Positions 26,415 to 35,840 of a DNA stretch of 64,000 nucleotides are shown piece by piece (position 1 is the first letter of the stretch; each line of letters begins with the position of its first letter). Source of the stretch: BJHL01 sp040378885. GTDB taxonomy: Bacteria; Planctomycetota; Phycisphaerae; Phycisphaerales; UBA1924. The notes under the pieces are model-generated. The model worked only from the letters and a program-made list of their open reading frames with translations, was not told the DNA's origin and did not search any database. A program made the position numbers and the translations under genes. The stretch is taken from the NCBI GenBank assembly GCA_046316615.1, contig JBKDAN010000050.1:39809-103808 (forward strand). The letters are read 5' to 3'.

Positions 26415-27058
26415 AATAACAGAATTCGCGGCGGAAATCGCCACTTTTCTGATTCGTGAGATCGAAGGGCCTTCGCGGCGGGCAGCAAGGATGCTGGCCG
26501 TCGCCGCAAGCGAGGACGGAAGCGTCGCCAACGTGTGATCTGCAAGGACGCGGACGCGCGGACGACTTCCGGGGACACCAGAGCAGGCATCAACGGCGCA
26601 AGCCCGCGACGACGCTCGACCCCCACCACGCTTGGTGCCAGACCTGCCTTCAAGCAGGCTTGGCGTTGGCTTCGCCCCCTGGCTCACATGCCCGCGCACG
26701 TTCACCGGCGTGCGCGGGAATTCCGAAGGCGTCTGAGCCTCCACAGGCCTTGGCACCTTCACCAAGCACCACCACCGGCGGCGGAGTCACGTCACCACCA
26801 CGACCCATTCCTCTGCTGCCACGAAACCCCGCGCGGAAACGCGCGGGGTTCTTCTTGCACCTCACAAAATTAACTTCTACAACAGCCTATATCACACGAC
26901 CGCAGCCACTTATGAACAGCCAAAGAACCGCCGCCATTCGTCTACGTATGCACTAAGACGAATTCACACAGATTTCGCGTCTATCGGACGAGTCCCCGTC
27001 GAATCCACGGCTCGATTCTGGTAGACTGGTATCGCGGTGGGTATGGAAGGCAGAGCCA
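26415..27058. other. 644-bp gap after mraZ: no convincing gene, structured RNA candidate
   Basis: Frames crossing this gap are Arg/His/Pro-rich and run through the terminator at 26825, so I do not call a gene. Between 26630 and 26767 nested pairings are possible: GCTTGGTG (26630-26637) with CACCAAGC (26760-26767) encloses an imperfect hairpin at 26638-26663 and GGCTCA/TGAGCC (26681-26686 / 26734-26739), which encloses a perfect 10-bp hairpin at 26691-26718. An alternative pairing GGTGCCA (26634-26640) with TGGCACC (26751-26757) competes with the outer stem. It could be an mraZ 3' UTR, a small RNA, or chance in GC-rich DNA. Confidence 0.35.
26825..26850 (+). terminator. Rho-independent terminator
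   Basis: Stem AACCCCGCGC/GCGCGGGGTT extended by a G-C pair around a GAAA tetraloop, followed by CTTCTTGC. It ends a plus-strand transcript, either mraZ or a short RNA. Confidence 0.85.
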
Positions 27059-27415
27059 ATGGGTACGCAGCAGTGGTCAGAAGACATCGTGATTGCAGAG
27101 CTCGCAGACGAGCCTGCGCTGTCGGACGAATTGGCGTCCCTTTGTAACCGCGTGGAGAAAGCCCCCGGTGGCAAGGTGCCGCACGTGGTGCTCAACTTCG
27201 CCGCCGTCAGCTACCTCGGCTCGTCCAACATTGGCCAGTTGCTGTTGCTCCGGCGCACCCTCACGGAAAAGCAGCGCGTTCTCAAGCTGTGTAGTGTGAG
27301 CGATCAGGTTTGGAGCATCTTCCTCGTCACGGGCATCGACAAGCTCTTCCGCTTCGCGCCCGACCCGATGACGGCCCTAGCTGGCATTCAGCTCGAAGAA
27401 ACCAAGCAAGGCTGA
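27059..27415 (+). CDS. STAS-domain protein (anti-sigma-factor antagonist type)
   Basis: 118 residues from the ATG at 27059 (GGAAGG upstream). The STAS fold is visible in VVLNFAAVSYLGSSNIGQLLLLRRT (the switch serine region with a Ser-Ser-Asn) and in LKLCSVSDQVWSIFLVTGIDKLF. Such proteins switch partner kinases or anti-sigma factors through phosphorylation of the Ser near the fold's loop. No cognate kinase is adjacent, so the partner lies elsewhere. Confidence 0.85.
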   Translation: MGTQQWSEDIVIAELADEPALSDELASLCNRVEKAPGGKVPHVVLNFAAVSYLGSSNIGQLLLLRRTLTEKQRVLKLCSVSDQVWSIFLVTGIDKLFRFAPDPMTALAGIQLEETKQG

Positions 27416-27443
27416 TTGTTCGCGCCGCGACGCACACCTGCGT

Positions 27444-27734
27444 TCACGTATTGCCTTCCTCAGGCATGTTGCCCCACAGTGGCCCCGCCTCAAACTTTGC
27501 TTCATACCACGCATTCGTTGTCGCTCGCAGTTCCGTCAGGAACCCCAGCGCTGTCAACTTGTCGCACCCAAGCGTGAGCGTGATGCTCGCCGCGTCAGTC
27601 GTCATCCCATGCAGCACGATGCCCGACCGCTGCGCAAGCTGTGTTGCAGCCACCTGCACCGCCTCGCTCAATTCAGCATCCGCAAGTGGTCTGCCGAACA
27701 ACGCACGCAACCGAACGGTGGATATCTCAGCCAT
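27444..27734 (-). CDS. Small hypothetical protein
   Basis: 96 residues from the ATG at 27732-27734. It contains an N-terminal helix region (TVRLRALFGRPLADAELSEA) and a C-terminal part ending NTNAWYEAK-like. It is convergent with the STAS gene and divergent from the M48 protease gene (44 bp). No family recognised, but codon use and position support a real gene. Confidence 0.5.
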   Translation of the reverse strand: MAEISTVRLRALFGRPLADAELSEAVQVAATQLAQRSGIVLHGMTTDAASITLTLGCDKLTALGFLTELRATTNAWYEAKFEAGPLWGNMPEEGNT

Positions 27735-27778
27735 GCCTAACTGAAGGCGCGCTGCTCGCAGCACGACAACAATCTCCC

Positions 27779-28723
27779 ATGCGAAGCTCTCTGCCCATTG
27801 CCTGCGTCGCCCCCCTGCTGCTCGTGCTCAGCGCGCTTGTCGGCTGCTCCACCAACCCCACCACCGGTCGCTCCGCCTACTACGCGCTCTCACGCGATGA
27901 AGAAATCCAGATCGGCGAACAGAACAAAGCCAGCATGATCCAGGAATTCGGCGGCGAAGTGCAACGCGCCGAATTGCGCCAATACGTGCGCGACGTCGGC
28001 ATGCGCCTGGTCGCCACGGTGGGACAGGACGATCCTGCGATGAGCAGCCTGCCTTGGGAGTTCGTCCTGCTCGATAGCGATGTCGTCAATGCTTTCGCCC
28101 TGCCGGGCGGCAAGGTCTTCATGTCTCGTGGCCTCGCGCAGCGCATGACCAACGAAGCTCAGCTCGCTGGCGTGCTCGGGCATGAGATCGGACATGTCAC
28201 CGCTCAGCACACCAGCGAGCGCTTTGGCGATGCAACCAAAACCGGTCTGTTCGCTGGCCTGGGCTCGGTCGCCATCGGTGCAATCTTCGGCGTCGACGTC
28301 AGCGGCGTTGCCGATCAGGTCGCGGGCGTCACGCTCGCCAGCTATGGCCGCGATCAGGAAAACGAAGCCGACACCCTCGGCATGCGCTACATGGTCCGCG
28401 CAGGCTACGACCCCATCGGCCAACTGCAAGTCATGCAGATTCTCGCTAGCCTCGACAAGACGGGCAGGCCCCCCGAGTTTCTCAGCACGCACCCCTACCC
28501 CGAGAAGCGCATCGAGAACATCCAAGGCAAGCTGCAGAACGAGTACGCCTACACGCAGGGCAACAGTCAGTTCAAGACGGGCGAGCAGGAGTTTCGCGCC
28601 AGCTTCCTCAGCAAACTCGGGATGGCATTTCCGTCCGGCCGCGAGGAAGACCCCGCGATCCGCGCCTTCGCCATGAGCCGCGGCCTGTGCACAGCCGACT
28701 GCGCCCAGTGCGGCCACCACTAA
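27779..28723 (+). CDS. M48-family metalloprotease, lipoprotein
   Basis: 314 residues from the ATG at 27779, with lipobox LSALVGCSTNPTTGR. The zinc site HEIGH is at residues 135-139, with a further ligand in ENEADTLG downstream, as in BepA/LoiP-like M48 proteases. Segment ALPGGKVFMSRGL precedes the HEIGH helix as in the family. It probably degrades misfolded envelope proteins. The C terminus has a Cys-rich tail (CTADCAQCGHH) not found in every family member. Convergent with the c-di-GMP protein downstream. Confidence 0.9.
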   Translation: MRSSLPIACVAPLLLVLSALVGCSTNPTTGRSAYYALSRDEEIQIGEQNKASMIQEFGGEVQRAELRQYVRDVGMRLVATVGQDDPAMSSLPWEFVLLDSDVVNAFALPGGKVFMSRGLAQRMTNEAQLAGVLGHEIGHVTAQHTSERFGDATKTGLFAGLGSVAIGAIFGVDVSGVADQVAGVTLASYGRDQENEADTLGMRYMVRAGYDPIGQLQVMQILASLDKTGRPPEFLSTHPYPEKRIENIQGKLQNEYAYTQGNSQFKTGEQEFRASFLSKLGMAFPSGREEDPAIRAFAMSRGLCTADCAQCGHH

Positions 28724-28729
28724 CCAGCG

Positions 28730-30673
28730 TCAAGCCACTTTGCGCACGTCAGGACGAATCACACCCTGCGAGAGCAGCGCTTCAGCTTCGCGCTGCGGCA
28801 CAGCCGGGCTGAAGATGAATCCCTGCCCGTAGTCACAGCTCAGCGTCTGCAGCTGCGCCAGGTGCGCGGGGGTCTCAATGCCCTCGGCAATCACCTTGGT
28901 TCGCAGGTTGTGCGCCAGCACCACAATCGCTTGGACAACGGCCGCGTAATCATTGCTGCTGCGCATCGTGTCCACAAAGCTGCGATCGATCTTCAGGACG
29001 CTGATGGGGAACTTGTGCAAACAGCTCAGCGAGCTGTGGCCCGTGCCAAAGTCATCCATCAGCACATCACTGCCCATGTCACGGAGGCGACGCAGTATCG
29101 CGACAACATCCTTGCCGCCCTGCATCACCGCGTTCTCCGTGACTTCAAAGGCCAGGAATCGCCCGGGCAGCTTGTGTTGTTCAATCGACTTGGTCACCGT
29201 GTCAAGCAGGTGGTCATCCAGCAGTTGCAGGCGCGACACATTCAGGCTGATCGACATGCCCTCAAGCAGCAGGTTCTTGCCTCGCCACGCGCTCGCCACC
29301 GCCGCGACCTGTTCAACCACCCACGCGCCAATCCGCGAGATCTGCCCTGACTCTTCCGCAACCGAGATGAACGCCTCAGGCAGCAGCGAGCCGCGTGTCG
29401 GATGATTCCAACGCAGCAGTGCCTCAAAGCCCACGATCTCGCCCGTTGCGAGCTTCACGACAGGTTGATACGCGATGTGGAACTCGCCGCGCGTTTCAGC
29501 GCCGCGCATGTCTGATTCCAGACTGAGTCGCGCCAGCACCGCCTCGTGCATCTTCTGATCAAACACGCACACACGGCTCTTGCCGCTGAACTTCGCGCGA
29601 TACATCGCAGTGTCCGCCTCGCGCAGCAGCGCGTCGCCACTAGCGTGCTTCGCCGTGCCGATGGCGATGCCTAGCGAGCCGCCCACGATGATGTCTCGGC
29701 CTTCCAGGCTGAGCGGCTTGCTCAGCACGTCACGCATGCGTGTCGCGATCTGCGTCGCTTGCTCCGCGTCCTGGAGATCTTCCAGCAGAATCACGAACTC
29801 ATCGCCGCCAAGCCGAGCAGCAATGCCGTCAGCCGGTCGTCCCAGCGTGTCGGTGTTACGAATCGCCTCACGCAGCCGATCCGCCACGTGGCACAGCACA
29901 AAGTCACCCGCTTTGTGTCCCAGGCTGTCGTTGATGATCTTGAAGTTGTCCAGATCCAGGAAGATGACCGCGCAGCACGTCTCGGGCTTGCGCTTCACCC
30001 GCTGTATCGCCTGCTCCACGCGATCCGTCAGCAGCGCGCGATTGGGCAGACCCGTCAGCGAATCATGCATCGCATCATGCCGTGCCCGGTCTTCCGCTCG
30101 CTTGCGCTCATTCAGCTCCCGCGCCAACAAATCGTTCGCGTTCTTGAGCTGATGAAGATGCAACTGGCTCAGATTCCACTTCTCGCTCATCGAGAGCGCG
30201 ATCTGCCACACCTCGATGGGATCAAACGGCTTGCGCAGCAGCAGCAGTTGGTCAGCCTTCTGCAAGCGCTTCACGATGTCATTCCACTTGTAATCGCTGT
30301 ACGCGGAGCACACCGTCACTTGCAGACTCGGATGCAGCTTCCACAACTGCTCAATCGTCTCGACGCCATCCCAACCCGGCGGCATGCGCATATCCACAAA
30401 CGCCGCGGCGTACGGACGCCCTTCCTTGATCGACTGCTCGAGCTTCGCCAGAGCCTCTTGCCCCTGATAGGCGTGCTCCACCTCGAACTTCACATCATCA
30501 AGCGCCGATGACTCCTTCGCGCTGCTGCTGCCGTCACCAAACAGCGCGTCTTCCATCGCGTCGACTTCCGTCTCGGTCTGGCGATGCGCCAACGCACGGG
30601 CATACGCGTGATGCACGTTGGAGTCATCATCGACGATGAGAATGCGCCGATTGTTCGAGATCTTGTCGCTCAT
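28730..30673 (-). CDS. Response regulator with GGDEF and EAL domains
   Basis: 647 residues. Order: REC domain (RILIVDDDSN, phosphoacceptor in FVDMRMP, conserved Lys in LRKPFDP), GGDEF domain with RLGGDEFVILL, and EAL domain with EALLRW, DDFGTGHSS, KIDRSF and AEGIET. Both cyclase and phosphodiesterase signature motifs are intact; the RPAD segment sits seven rather than five residues before GGDEF, so the classical inhibitory I-site is not certain. Stop and start of the neighbouring kinase overlap by 4 nt, so the two are one operon: a two-component c-di-GMP switch. Confidence 0.93.
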   Translation of the reverse strand: MSDKISNNRRILIVDDDSNVHHAYARALAHRQTETEVDAMEDALFGDGSSSAKESSALDDVKFEVEHAYQGQEALAKLEQSIKEGRPYAAAFVDMRMPPGWDGVETIEQLWKLHPSLQVTVCSAYSDYKWNDIVKRLQKADQLLLLRKPFDPIEVWQIALSMSEKWNLSQLHLHQLKNANDLLARELNERKRAEDRARHDAMHDSLTGLPNRALLTDRVEQAIQRVKRKPETCCAVIFLDLDNFKIINDSLGHKAGDFVLCHVADRLREAIRNTDTLGRPADGIAARLGGDEFVILLEDLQDAEQATQIATRMRDVLSKPLSLEGRDIIVGGSLGIAIGTAKHASGDALLREADTAMYRAKFSGKSRVCVFDQKMHEAVLARLSLESDMRGAETRGEFHIAYQPVVKLATGEIVGFEALLRWNHPTRGSLLPEAFISVAEESGQISRIGAWVVEQVAAVASAWRGKNLLLEGMSISLNVSRLQLLDDHLLDTVTKSIEQHKLPGRFLAFEVTENAVMQGGKDVVAILRRLRDMGSDVLMDDFGTGHSSLSCLHKFPISVLKIDRSFVDTMRSSNDYAAVVQAIVVLAHNLRTKVIAEGIETPAHLAQLQTLSCDYGQGFIFSPAVPQREAEALLSQGVIRPDVRKVA

Positions 30674-32658
30674 GCCGCCATCCTTTGGTGAGATTCAGGT
30701 CCGTCCGCCAACCCCTCGAGCCGCAGCGGTAGTTCAATATGGAATGTCGCGCCAAGCCCAGGCCCGTCGCTCGACGCGGTAATCGTGCCATTCATCTGCC
30801 GCACCGCATTCGCGCAGTAGTGCAGCCCCAGTCCGTGGCCGTCTTCACGCGTGGTGTATCCCTGTGTGAAGAGCTTGGTCTTCCGCAGTTCATCAAAGCC
30901 CATGCCCCCGTCGCGCACCTCGACAAAGATGAGCTCCGCGTCGGCAAAGCCAGCCTCAATATGTACAAAGCGATGCTGCTCCGACGCGAGCTTGCACGCC
31001 TGCACGCCGTTGGTCACGATGTTGAGCAGCACCTGCTGAAACTTGCTCCGATCCAGCATCGTGCGTATGTCCGAGGGAACCGTGCACGTGCACCGCACGC
31101 GATGCCGCAGGAAACTCGGTTCAATGACGGCAAGCGCGCCATAGATGACGTCATGCATGTCAACTGATTGGAGCACTTCCGTCGGGCCGTCAACCGATTG
31201 CTGCGCACGAATGATGTCCTGCACCGCCGCCAGGCTGCGTTCCAGTTTTTCCACATCGCTCACCAGCGCCGCATGCTCCGCGACAACCGCATCTCCCGCC
31301 TTGATGAGATACGCCGGCAACTGCTTGCCCTTGGCATCTTCCGCCAGGAACCGCGGCAGATCCGACTCATGCTGCTTGATCATGTCGATCGCTTTACCCA
31401 GCCCCGCCGTGCGTGATCCACGCAGCGTTGACTGAATGTCACTCGTCAGCACGATGCTGTTCGTCAGCGTGTTGCCCACGTTGTGCAGCACGTTCGCTGC
31501 CACCTCTGCCATGCCCGCATGGCGCGACGCCCGCACAACCGCATCCTGCGACTCCGTCAACCGCGCGAGCATCTTTTCGAACTCTGCCGCAACCTCACCA
31601 ATCTCATCGTGCCGATTCGTGCGCAGTTGCAGCGTCAAGTCGCCCGTCTCCCCCACTCGCTTGAGCGCCGCCGACAACCGCCCGAGCGGCCCGCTGACGC
31701 GCGAGTGCACAAGTACGAGGCCGATGATCACAACCAGTCCCGCCGCCGTGATCTGTGATATCTGCGCGAACTCAATGACGTCGTTGCCTTGCGCTGAGAT
31801 ATACCGGGGTGACTGTGTTCGCAGCACCAGCGGCTTCCCAATCAGCATCGGCAGCAGTCGATAGTTGAGGGCCGTATTGCGCGACTCGTCCAGACTAGTC
31901 AGCACCGCATCGGCGTAGATCAGTTCCTTCGCCGCCGTGCGAACGCCCTCATCCTCTGCGGTGTCTTGATTCCACACCGTGAAGTTCGTACCCGTGCGCC
32001 GACAGATCTCCGCGATCATCTCGCTGTCCAGCGACCTCGCAAGGATGATCCGCCCGCGACTCGGACCCGATCCGTCCGCTCGCAGCACATGCCGCGTGGC
32101 GATCATGATCGGCCCGTGCTCGGTCTCCATCAATCCCGACAGCGCTTCGCCTTCCTTGAGACGCGTCAACACCGGGTGGTTCGATGCGAGTCGCGTTCCT
32201 GCAAATGTCCGGTACGTGCGCGGCTCTCCTGTCCGCGTATCGCACTGGTGCGACCACTTGATCACGCCCGCGCTGTCCACGTACATCACAACCGCGAAGT
32301 TCCGCTCCGTGAAGTAGCTCAGTGATGCGAAGTTGCTCTTGACAAAGCGATCATCCGGCTTGGCGATGAACTCGTACGCATCATCCCACATGCCCAGATC
32401 AATCGCCGTGCCCTCAAGCGCCTCAAGCTCGCGCCGCACCGCGGCAACCGCCCGCTCGCCCTCGTCACGCGCCGCGTCCCGTTCGAGCTTTTCAAAACTT
32501 GGTCGCAGCACTGCGCGCTTGATGACCTCGCTCGCGCCCGCAAAGAGCACAAACACACTCCCAAGGAGAATGGCGACATAGGTCCGCAGTTTCACGAAAC
32601 GAGTCCATCCGCGCCGCGATCCCGGTGACGTCCCGAGAACACGCGCTGCAGGGTGCAT
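30670..32658 (-). CDS. CHASE4-type sensor histidine kinase
   Basis: About 662 residues from the ATG at 32656-32658; a GTG at 32595 giving VKLRTYVAILLG is an equally natural start. Layout: transmembrane helix, extracytoplasmic CHASE4-like domain (EALEGTAIDLGMWDDAYEF), second helix (ITAAGLVVIIGLVLVHS), HAMP, an atypical H-box (NVLHNVGNTLTNSI) and an ATPase with QVLLNIVTNGVQA, RDGGMGF and EDGHGLGLHYCAN. It controls the overlapping REC-GGDEF-EAL protein. Confidence 0.9.
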   Translation of the reverse strand: MHPAARVLGTSPGSRRGWTRFVKLRTYVAILLGSVFVLFAGASEVIKRAVLRPSFEKLERDAARDEGERAVAAVRRELEALEGTAIDLGMWDDAYEFIAKPDDRFVKSNFASLSYFTERNFAVVMYVDSAGVIKWSHQCDTRTGEPRTYRTFAGTRLASNHPVLTRLKEGEALSGLMETEHGPIMIATRHVLRADGSGPSRGRIILARSLDSEMIAEICRRTGTNFTVWNQDTAEDEGVRTAAKELIYADAVLTSLDESRNTALNYRLLPMLIGKPLVLRTQSPRYISAQGNDVIEFAQISQITAAGLVVIIGLVLVHSRVSGPLGRLSAALKRVGETGDLTLQLRTNRHDEIGEVAAEFEKMLARLTESQDAVVRASRHAGMAEVAANVLHNVGNTLTNSIVLTSDIQSTLRGSRTAGLGKAIDMIKQHESDLPRFLAEDAKGKQLPAYLIKAGDAVVAEHAALVSDVEKLERSLAAVQDIIRAQQSVDGPTEVLQSVDMHDVIYGALAVIEPSFLRHRVRCTCTVPSDIRTMLDRSKFQQVLLNIVTNGVQACKLASEQHRFVHIEAGFADAELIFVEVRDGGMGFDELRKTKLFTQGYTTREDGHGLGLHYCANAVRQMNGTITASSDGPGLGATFHIELPLRLEGLADGPESHQRMAA

Positions 32659-32739
32659 CGGCCGAATATGCGGACGACTTCGGAGCCTGCGCCTGAATGG
32701 CAACAGCTTCCCGACCCAGTTACTCGGATTCCGTTTGGA

Positions 32740-34005
32740 TTATCGCAGCTTCACGCTGGCAAGACCGAGAACCACGAGGATGATCGAGATAATCCACAAC
32801 CTCGCCACCACGCGCTGCTCTGGCCAACCCGCAATCTGCAGATGGTGGTGATACGGAGCGCAGTGAAACACGCGCTTCCCGCCCGTCATCTTGAAGTAGT
32901 ATCGCTGAATGACGACGCTGCCGATCTCCGCGAGGAACACTCCGCACATCAGCAGAATGACGATCTCCTGACGAATCGCCACCGCACAGAAGCCGATGAT
33001 GCCGCCCAGCGCCAACGCGCCGGTATCACCCATGAACACCCGCGCGGGCCAGCAGTTCCACCACAGAAAGCCAAGACACGCACCCGCCGTTGCCCCAGCG
33101 AGCACCGCGAGTTCACCCGCCCCGGGCAAGTGCGGCACCAGCAAGAATTTCGCTGCGTCCGCATCACCCGCCACCATGGCGAGGATGAAGATCCCCATCA
33201 TCACCGCCGCGGTGATGCCTCCCGCGAGTCCATCCATGCCATCGGTAATGTTCACCGCGTTAGACATGCCTGCGATCATGAGCGTGGCCAGCACGACGAA
33301 CACGCCCATCGGCACGTACCACAGATTCGGGTTCACCACCATCTGCTTCTCGCGGACCACCACTCGCGGCACTTCCGCCGGCGCATTCGCCCGCGGCGCA
33401 GCTGTATCCGCTTCACGCACGATGCGCCCCGCATCGACATATGTCTTCTGAAACGGCACATTCAGCACGTGCTGCAGTCGCTGTTCATCCTGAGGCGTGT
33501 CGGTGTGCACCGGATTGGCCCACAAGAACCAGCCGATCAACGCCCCGATGCCAAGCTGGAAGATGAGCTTCTCCCACTCCTGCAACCCCTGCCGCCCGCT
33601 GCCGCGCTGCTTTGCCGTCAGCTTCAGGTAGTCATCCGCAAAGCCCACACCCGCCAGCCACACGGTCACCGCCAGCCCGAGCTGCACATATCGCTCAGAC
33701 AGGTCCGCCAAGAGCAGCGTTGCGATGACGACCGCGCCGATGATCAGCACGCCGCCCATCGTGGGCACATTGGCCTTTGCGCTCGCGGTCGCTCGCAGAG
33801 CCTCCGCATCCGTCAGCCCTGCATCGCCGATCTTCTTCTTCGCCAGGATCGCAATCGTCTTGCGCCCCAGCGCCAGCACGACGATAAATGCCAAAAACGC
33901 CGCGGCCAACGCGCGGAATTGCAACTGATCAAGCACACTGAAGAGCCAGTACACCTGGTGCTTCACGAGCCAATCACGCAGAAGTTCAAGCAACAGATAA
34001 AGCAT
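32740..34005 (-). CDS. mraY: Phospho-N-acetylmuramoyl-pentapeptide-transferase MraY
   Basis: 421 residues, an integral membrane protein of about ten helices. Family motifs are clear: TMGGVLIIG, GFADDYLKL (metal-binding Asp pair), NAVNITDGMDGLAGG, FLWWNCWPARVFMGDTGALALGG and YHHHLQIAGW near the C terminus. It makes lipid I in peptidoglycan synthesis. An extra segment of about 60 residues between helices (QHVLNVPFQKTYVDAGR ... VVNPNLWYV) is longer than in most MraY. It stands alone here, away from mur genes and mraZ, typical of scattered planctomycete dcw genes. Confidence 0.96.
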   Translation of the reverse strand: MLYLLLELLRDWLVKHQVYWLFSVLDQLQFRALAAAFLAFIVVLALGRKTIAILAKKKIGDAGLTDAEALRATASAKANVPTMGGVLIIGAVVIATLLLADLSERYVQLGLAVTVWLAGVGFADDYLKLTAKQRGSGRQGLQEWEKLIFQLGIGALIGWFLWANPVHTDTPQDEQRLQHVLNVPFQKTYVDAGRIVREADTAAPRANAPAEVPRVVVREKQMVVNPNLWYVPMGVFVVLATLMIAGMSNAVNITDGMDGLAGGITAAVMMGIFILAMVAGDADAAKFLLVPHLPGAGELAVLAGATAGACLGFLWWNCWPARVFMGDTGALALGGIIGFCAVAIRQEIVILLMCGVFLAEIGSVVIQRYYFKMTGGKRVFHCAPYHHHLQIAGWPEQRVVARLWIISIILVVLGLASVKLR

Positions 34006-34221
34006 GCCCGCGAAGCCGACGACAAGCGGCCATGCCGCTTTTTCTTCACGCCATGCAACAGCGAGCCGGGTGCCACATGCCCGGCGCGATGGTGCAATTC
34101 GCGACTATCGACCGAACGCGGCGGATTTCAGCAAAGGTTCAAGTTTTCCTCACCCAGCCGCGTCACCCGCCAAGCCCGCCCCTCGCGTTGCTATCCTGTC
34201 CTTTAGGACGAAGGACGCCCC

Positions 34222-35811
34222 ATGAGTGCCACGCCCAGTTCTCCCGCAACCCCCAAGCTGCCCCACGACGAAGTCATTCCGATTCTCGATTTCGGCAGCC
34301 AGACAGCCCAGTTGATCGCCCGCCGCCTTCGTGAGCTCGGCGTCTTCAGTTGGCTCGTCTCTCCCAACATCACCCCCGAGCAATTGCTCGCCATGAAGCC
34401 CAAGGGCATCGTCCTCTCGGGCGGCCCCAGCAGTGTTTACGAAAAGGGCGCCCCCACCTGCGACAAGCGCATCTTCGACATGGGCGTCCCCGTCATGGGC
34501 ATCTGCTACGGCATGCAGCTCGCCGCGCACCTGCTGGGAGGCAAAGTCACCGGCGCCGACCATCGTGAGTTTGGCCGCGCCCACCTTGCCATCGCCGACG
34601 CCAAGCACCCCTTTATGAAAGGCGTCCCCGATCGCACCACCGTCTGGATGAGCCACGGCGACCAGGTCACCGACACCGGCGGCCTGTTCAATACCCTCGC
34701 GAGCACACCCACCTGCCCCAACGCCGTCGTCATCAGCGCAAAGCCCGACCGTCAGTTCGTGGGCGTGCAGTTCCACCCCGAAGTCACGCACACCCCGCAC
34801 GGCGTGGATCTGCTCCGCAACTTCGTTTACGACATTTGCAAGTGCAAGGGCGGCTGGCGCATGAGCGACTTTGCCAACCACGCCGCCGCACGCGTCCGCG
34901 AGCGAGTGGGCAGCGCACAAGTGGTGTGCGGCCTTTCCGGCGGCGTTGACAGCGCCGTCGTTGCCGCGCTGCTGGACAAGGCAATCGGCCCCCAGCTCCA
35001 CTGTGTCTTCGTCGACACAGGCCTCCTGCGCAACGGCGAGCGAGACCTCGTCGAAAGCACTTTCCGCGATCACTTCAAGATCGATCTCAAGGTCGTCGAC
35101 GCCGAGAAGGAGTTCCTCAGCGACCTCGCCGGCATCACCGATCCGCAGGAAAAGCGCCGCCGCATCGGCCACCGCTTCATCGATGTCTTCAAGCACGCCG
35201 CCAAGAGCATTCCCAACGCCAGCTTCCTCGCCCAAGGCACGCTCTATCCCGACGTGATCGAAAGCGGTCAGGGCCATGCAGGCACCGCCGCAGGCATCAA
35301 GCTGCACCACAACGTGGGCGGCCTGCCCGAGCAACTCGGCTTCGAACTCGTCGAACCGCTGCGCGAACTCTTCAAAGACGAAGTCCGCGCCCTTGGCGGC
35401 GTGCTGGGCTTGCCCGATCAGCTCATCTGGCGTCACCCCTTCCCCGGCCCGGGCCTTGCGGTCCGTGTGCTCGGAGAAGTGACCAAGCCCAAGCTCAACG
35501 TGCTGCGCGAAGCCGACGAGATCCTGCTCGAGGAAATCGTGAGCCACAACCTCTATCGCTCCACGAGCCAGGTCTTCGCCGTGCTGCTACCTGTGCAAAG
35601 CGTGGGCGTGATGGGCGATGGCCGCACGTACGAAAACACCGTTGCCATCCGCGCAGTGGAAACGCAGGACTTCATGACCGCCGACTGGTCACGCATTCCT
35701 TACGACGTTCTTGCGACGATCAGCAACCGCATCATCAATGAAGTGCGGGGCGTCAACCGTGTCTGCTACGACATCAGCAGCAAGCCGCCTGCGACCATTG
35801 AGTGGGAATAA
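34222..35811 (+). CDS. guaA: GMP synthase (glutamine-hydrolysing)
   Basis: 529 residues. GATase domain: ILDFGSQTAQ, Cys95 in GICYGMQ, QFHPEVTHT with the catalytic His and Glu. ATP-pyrophosphatase domain with the P-loop VCGLSGGVDSAVVAALL and the C-terminal dimer domain ending KPPATIEWE. It converts XMP to GMP using glutamine and ATP. The ATG at 34222 is preceded by GAAGGA. Complete, with no unusual features. Confidence 0.97.
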   Translation: MSATPSSPATPKLPHDEVIPILDFGSQTAQLIARRLRELGVFSWLVSPNITPEQLLAMKPKGIVLSGGPSSVYEKGAPTCDKRIFDMGVPVMGICYGMQLAAHLLGGKVTGADHREFGRAHLAIADAKHPFMKGVPDRTTVWMSHGDQVTDTGGLFNTLASTPTCPNAVVISAKPDRQFVGVQFHPEVTHTPHGVDLLRNFVYDICKCKGGWRMSDFANHAAARVRERVGSAQVVCGLSGGVDSAVVAALLDKAIGPQLHCVFVDTGLLRNGERDLVESTFRDHFKIDLKVVDAEKEFLSDLAGITDPQEKRRRIGHRFIDVFKHAAKSIPNASFLAQGTLYPDVIESGQGHAGTAAGIKLHHNVGGLPEQLGFELVEPLRELFKDEVRALGGVLGLPDQLIWRHPFPGPGLAVRVLGEVTKPKLNVLREADEILLEEIVSHNLYRSTSQVFAVLLPVQSVGVMGDGRTYENTVAIRAVETQDFMTADWSRIPYDVLATISNRIINEVRGVNRVCYDISSKPPATIEWE

Positions 35812-35840
35812 GTTTCGCGACCGCAATCGCACCCGCGCGA

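Noticed and set aside
26456..26956. Open frames after mraZ in place of rsmH/ftsL
   Set aside because: Pro/Arg/His-rich composition, no match to RsmH or FtsL pattern, and the frame runs through a strong terminator at 26825.
34150..35547. A 465-residue minus-strand frame opposite guaA
   Set aside because: Antisense shadow of a highly conserved gene; no start signal or domain.
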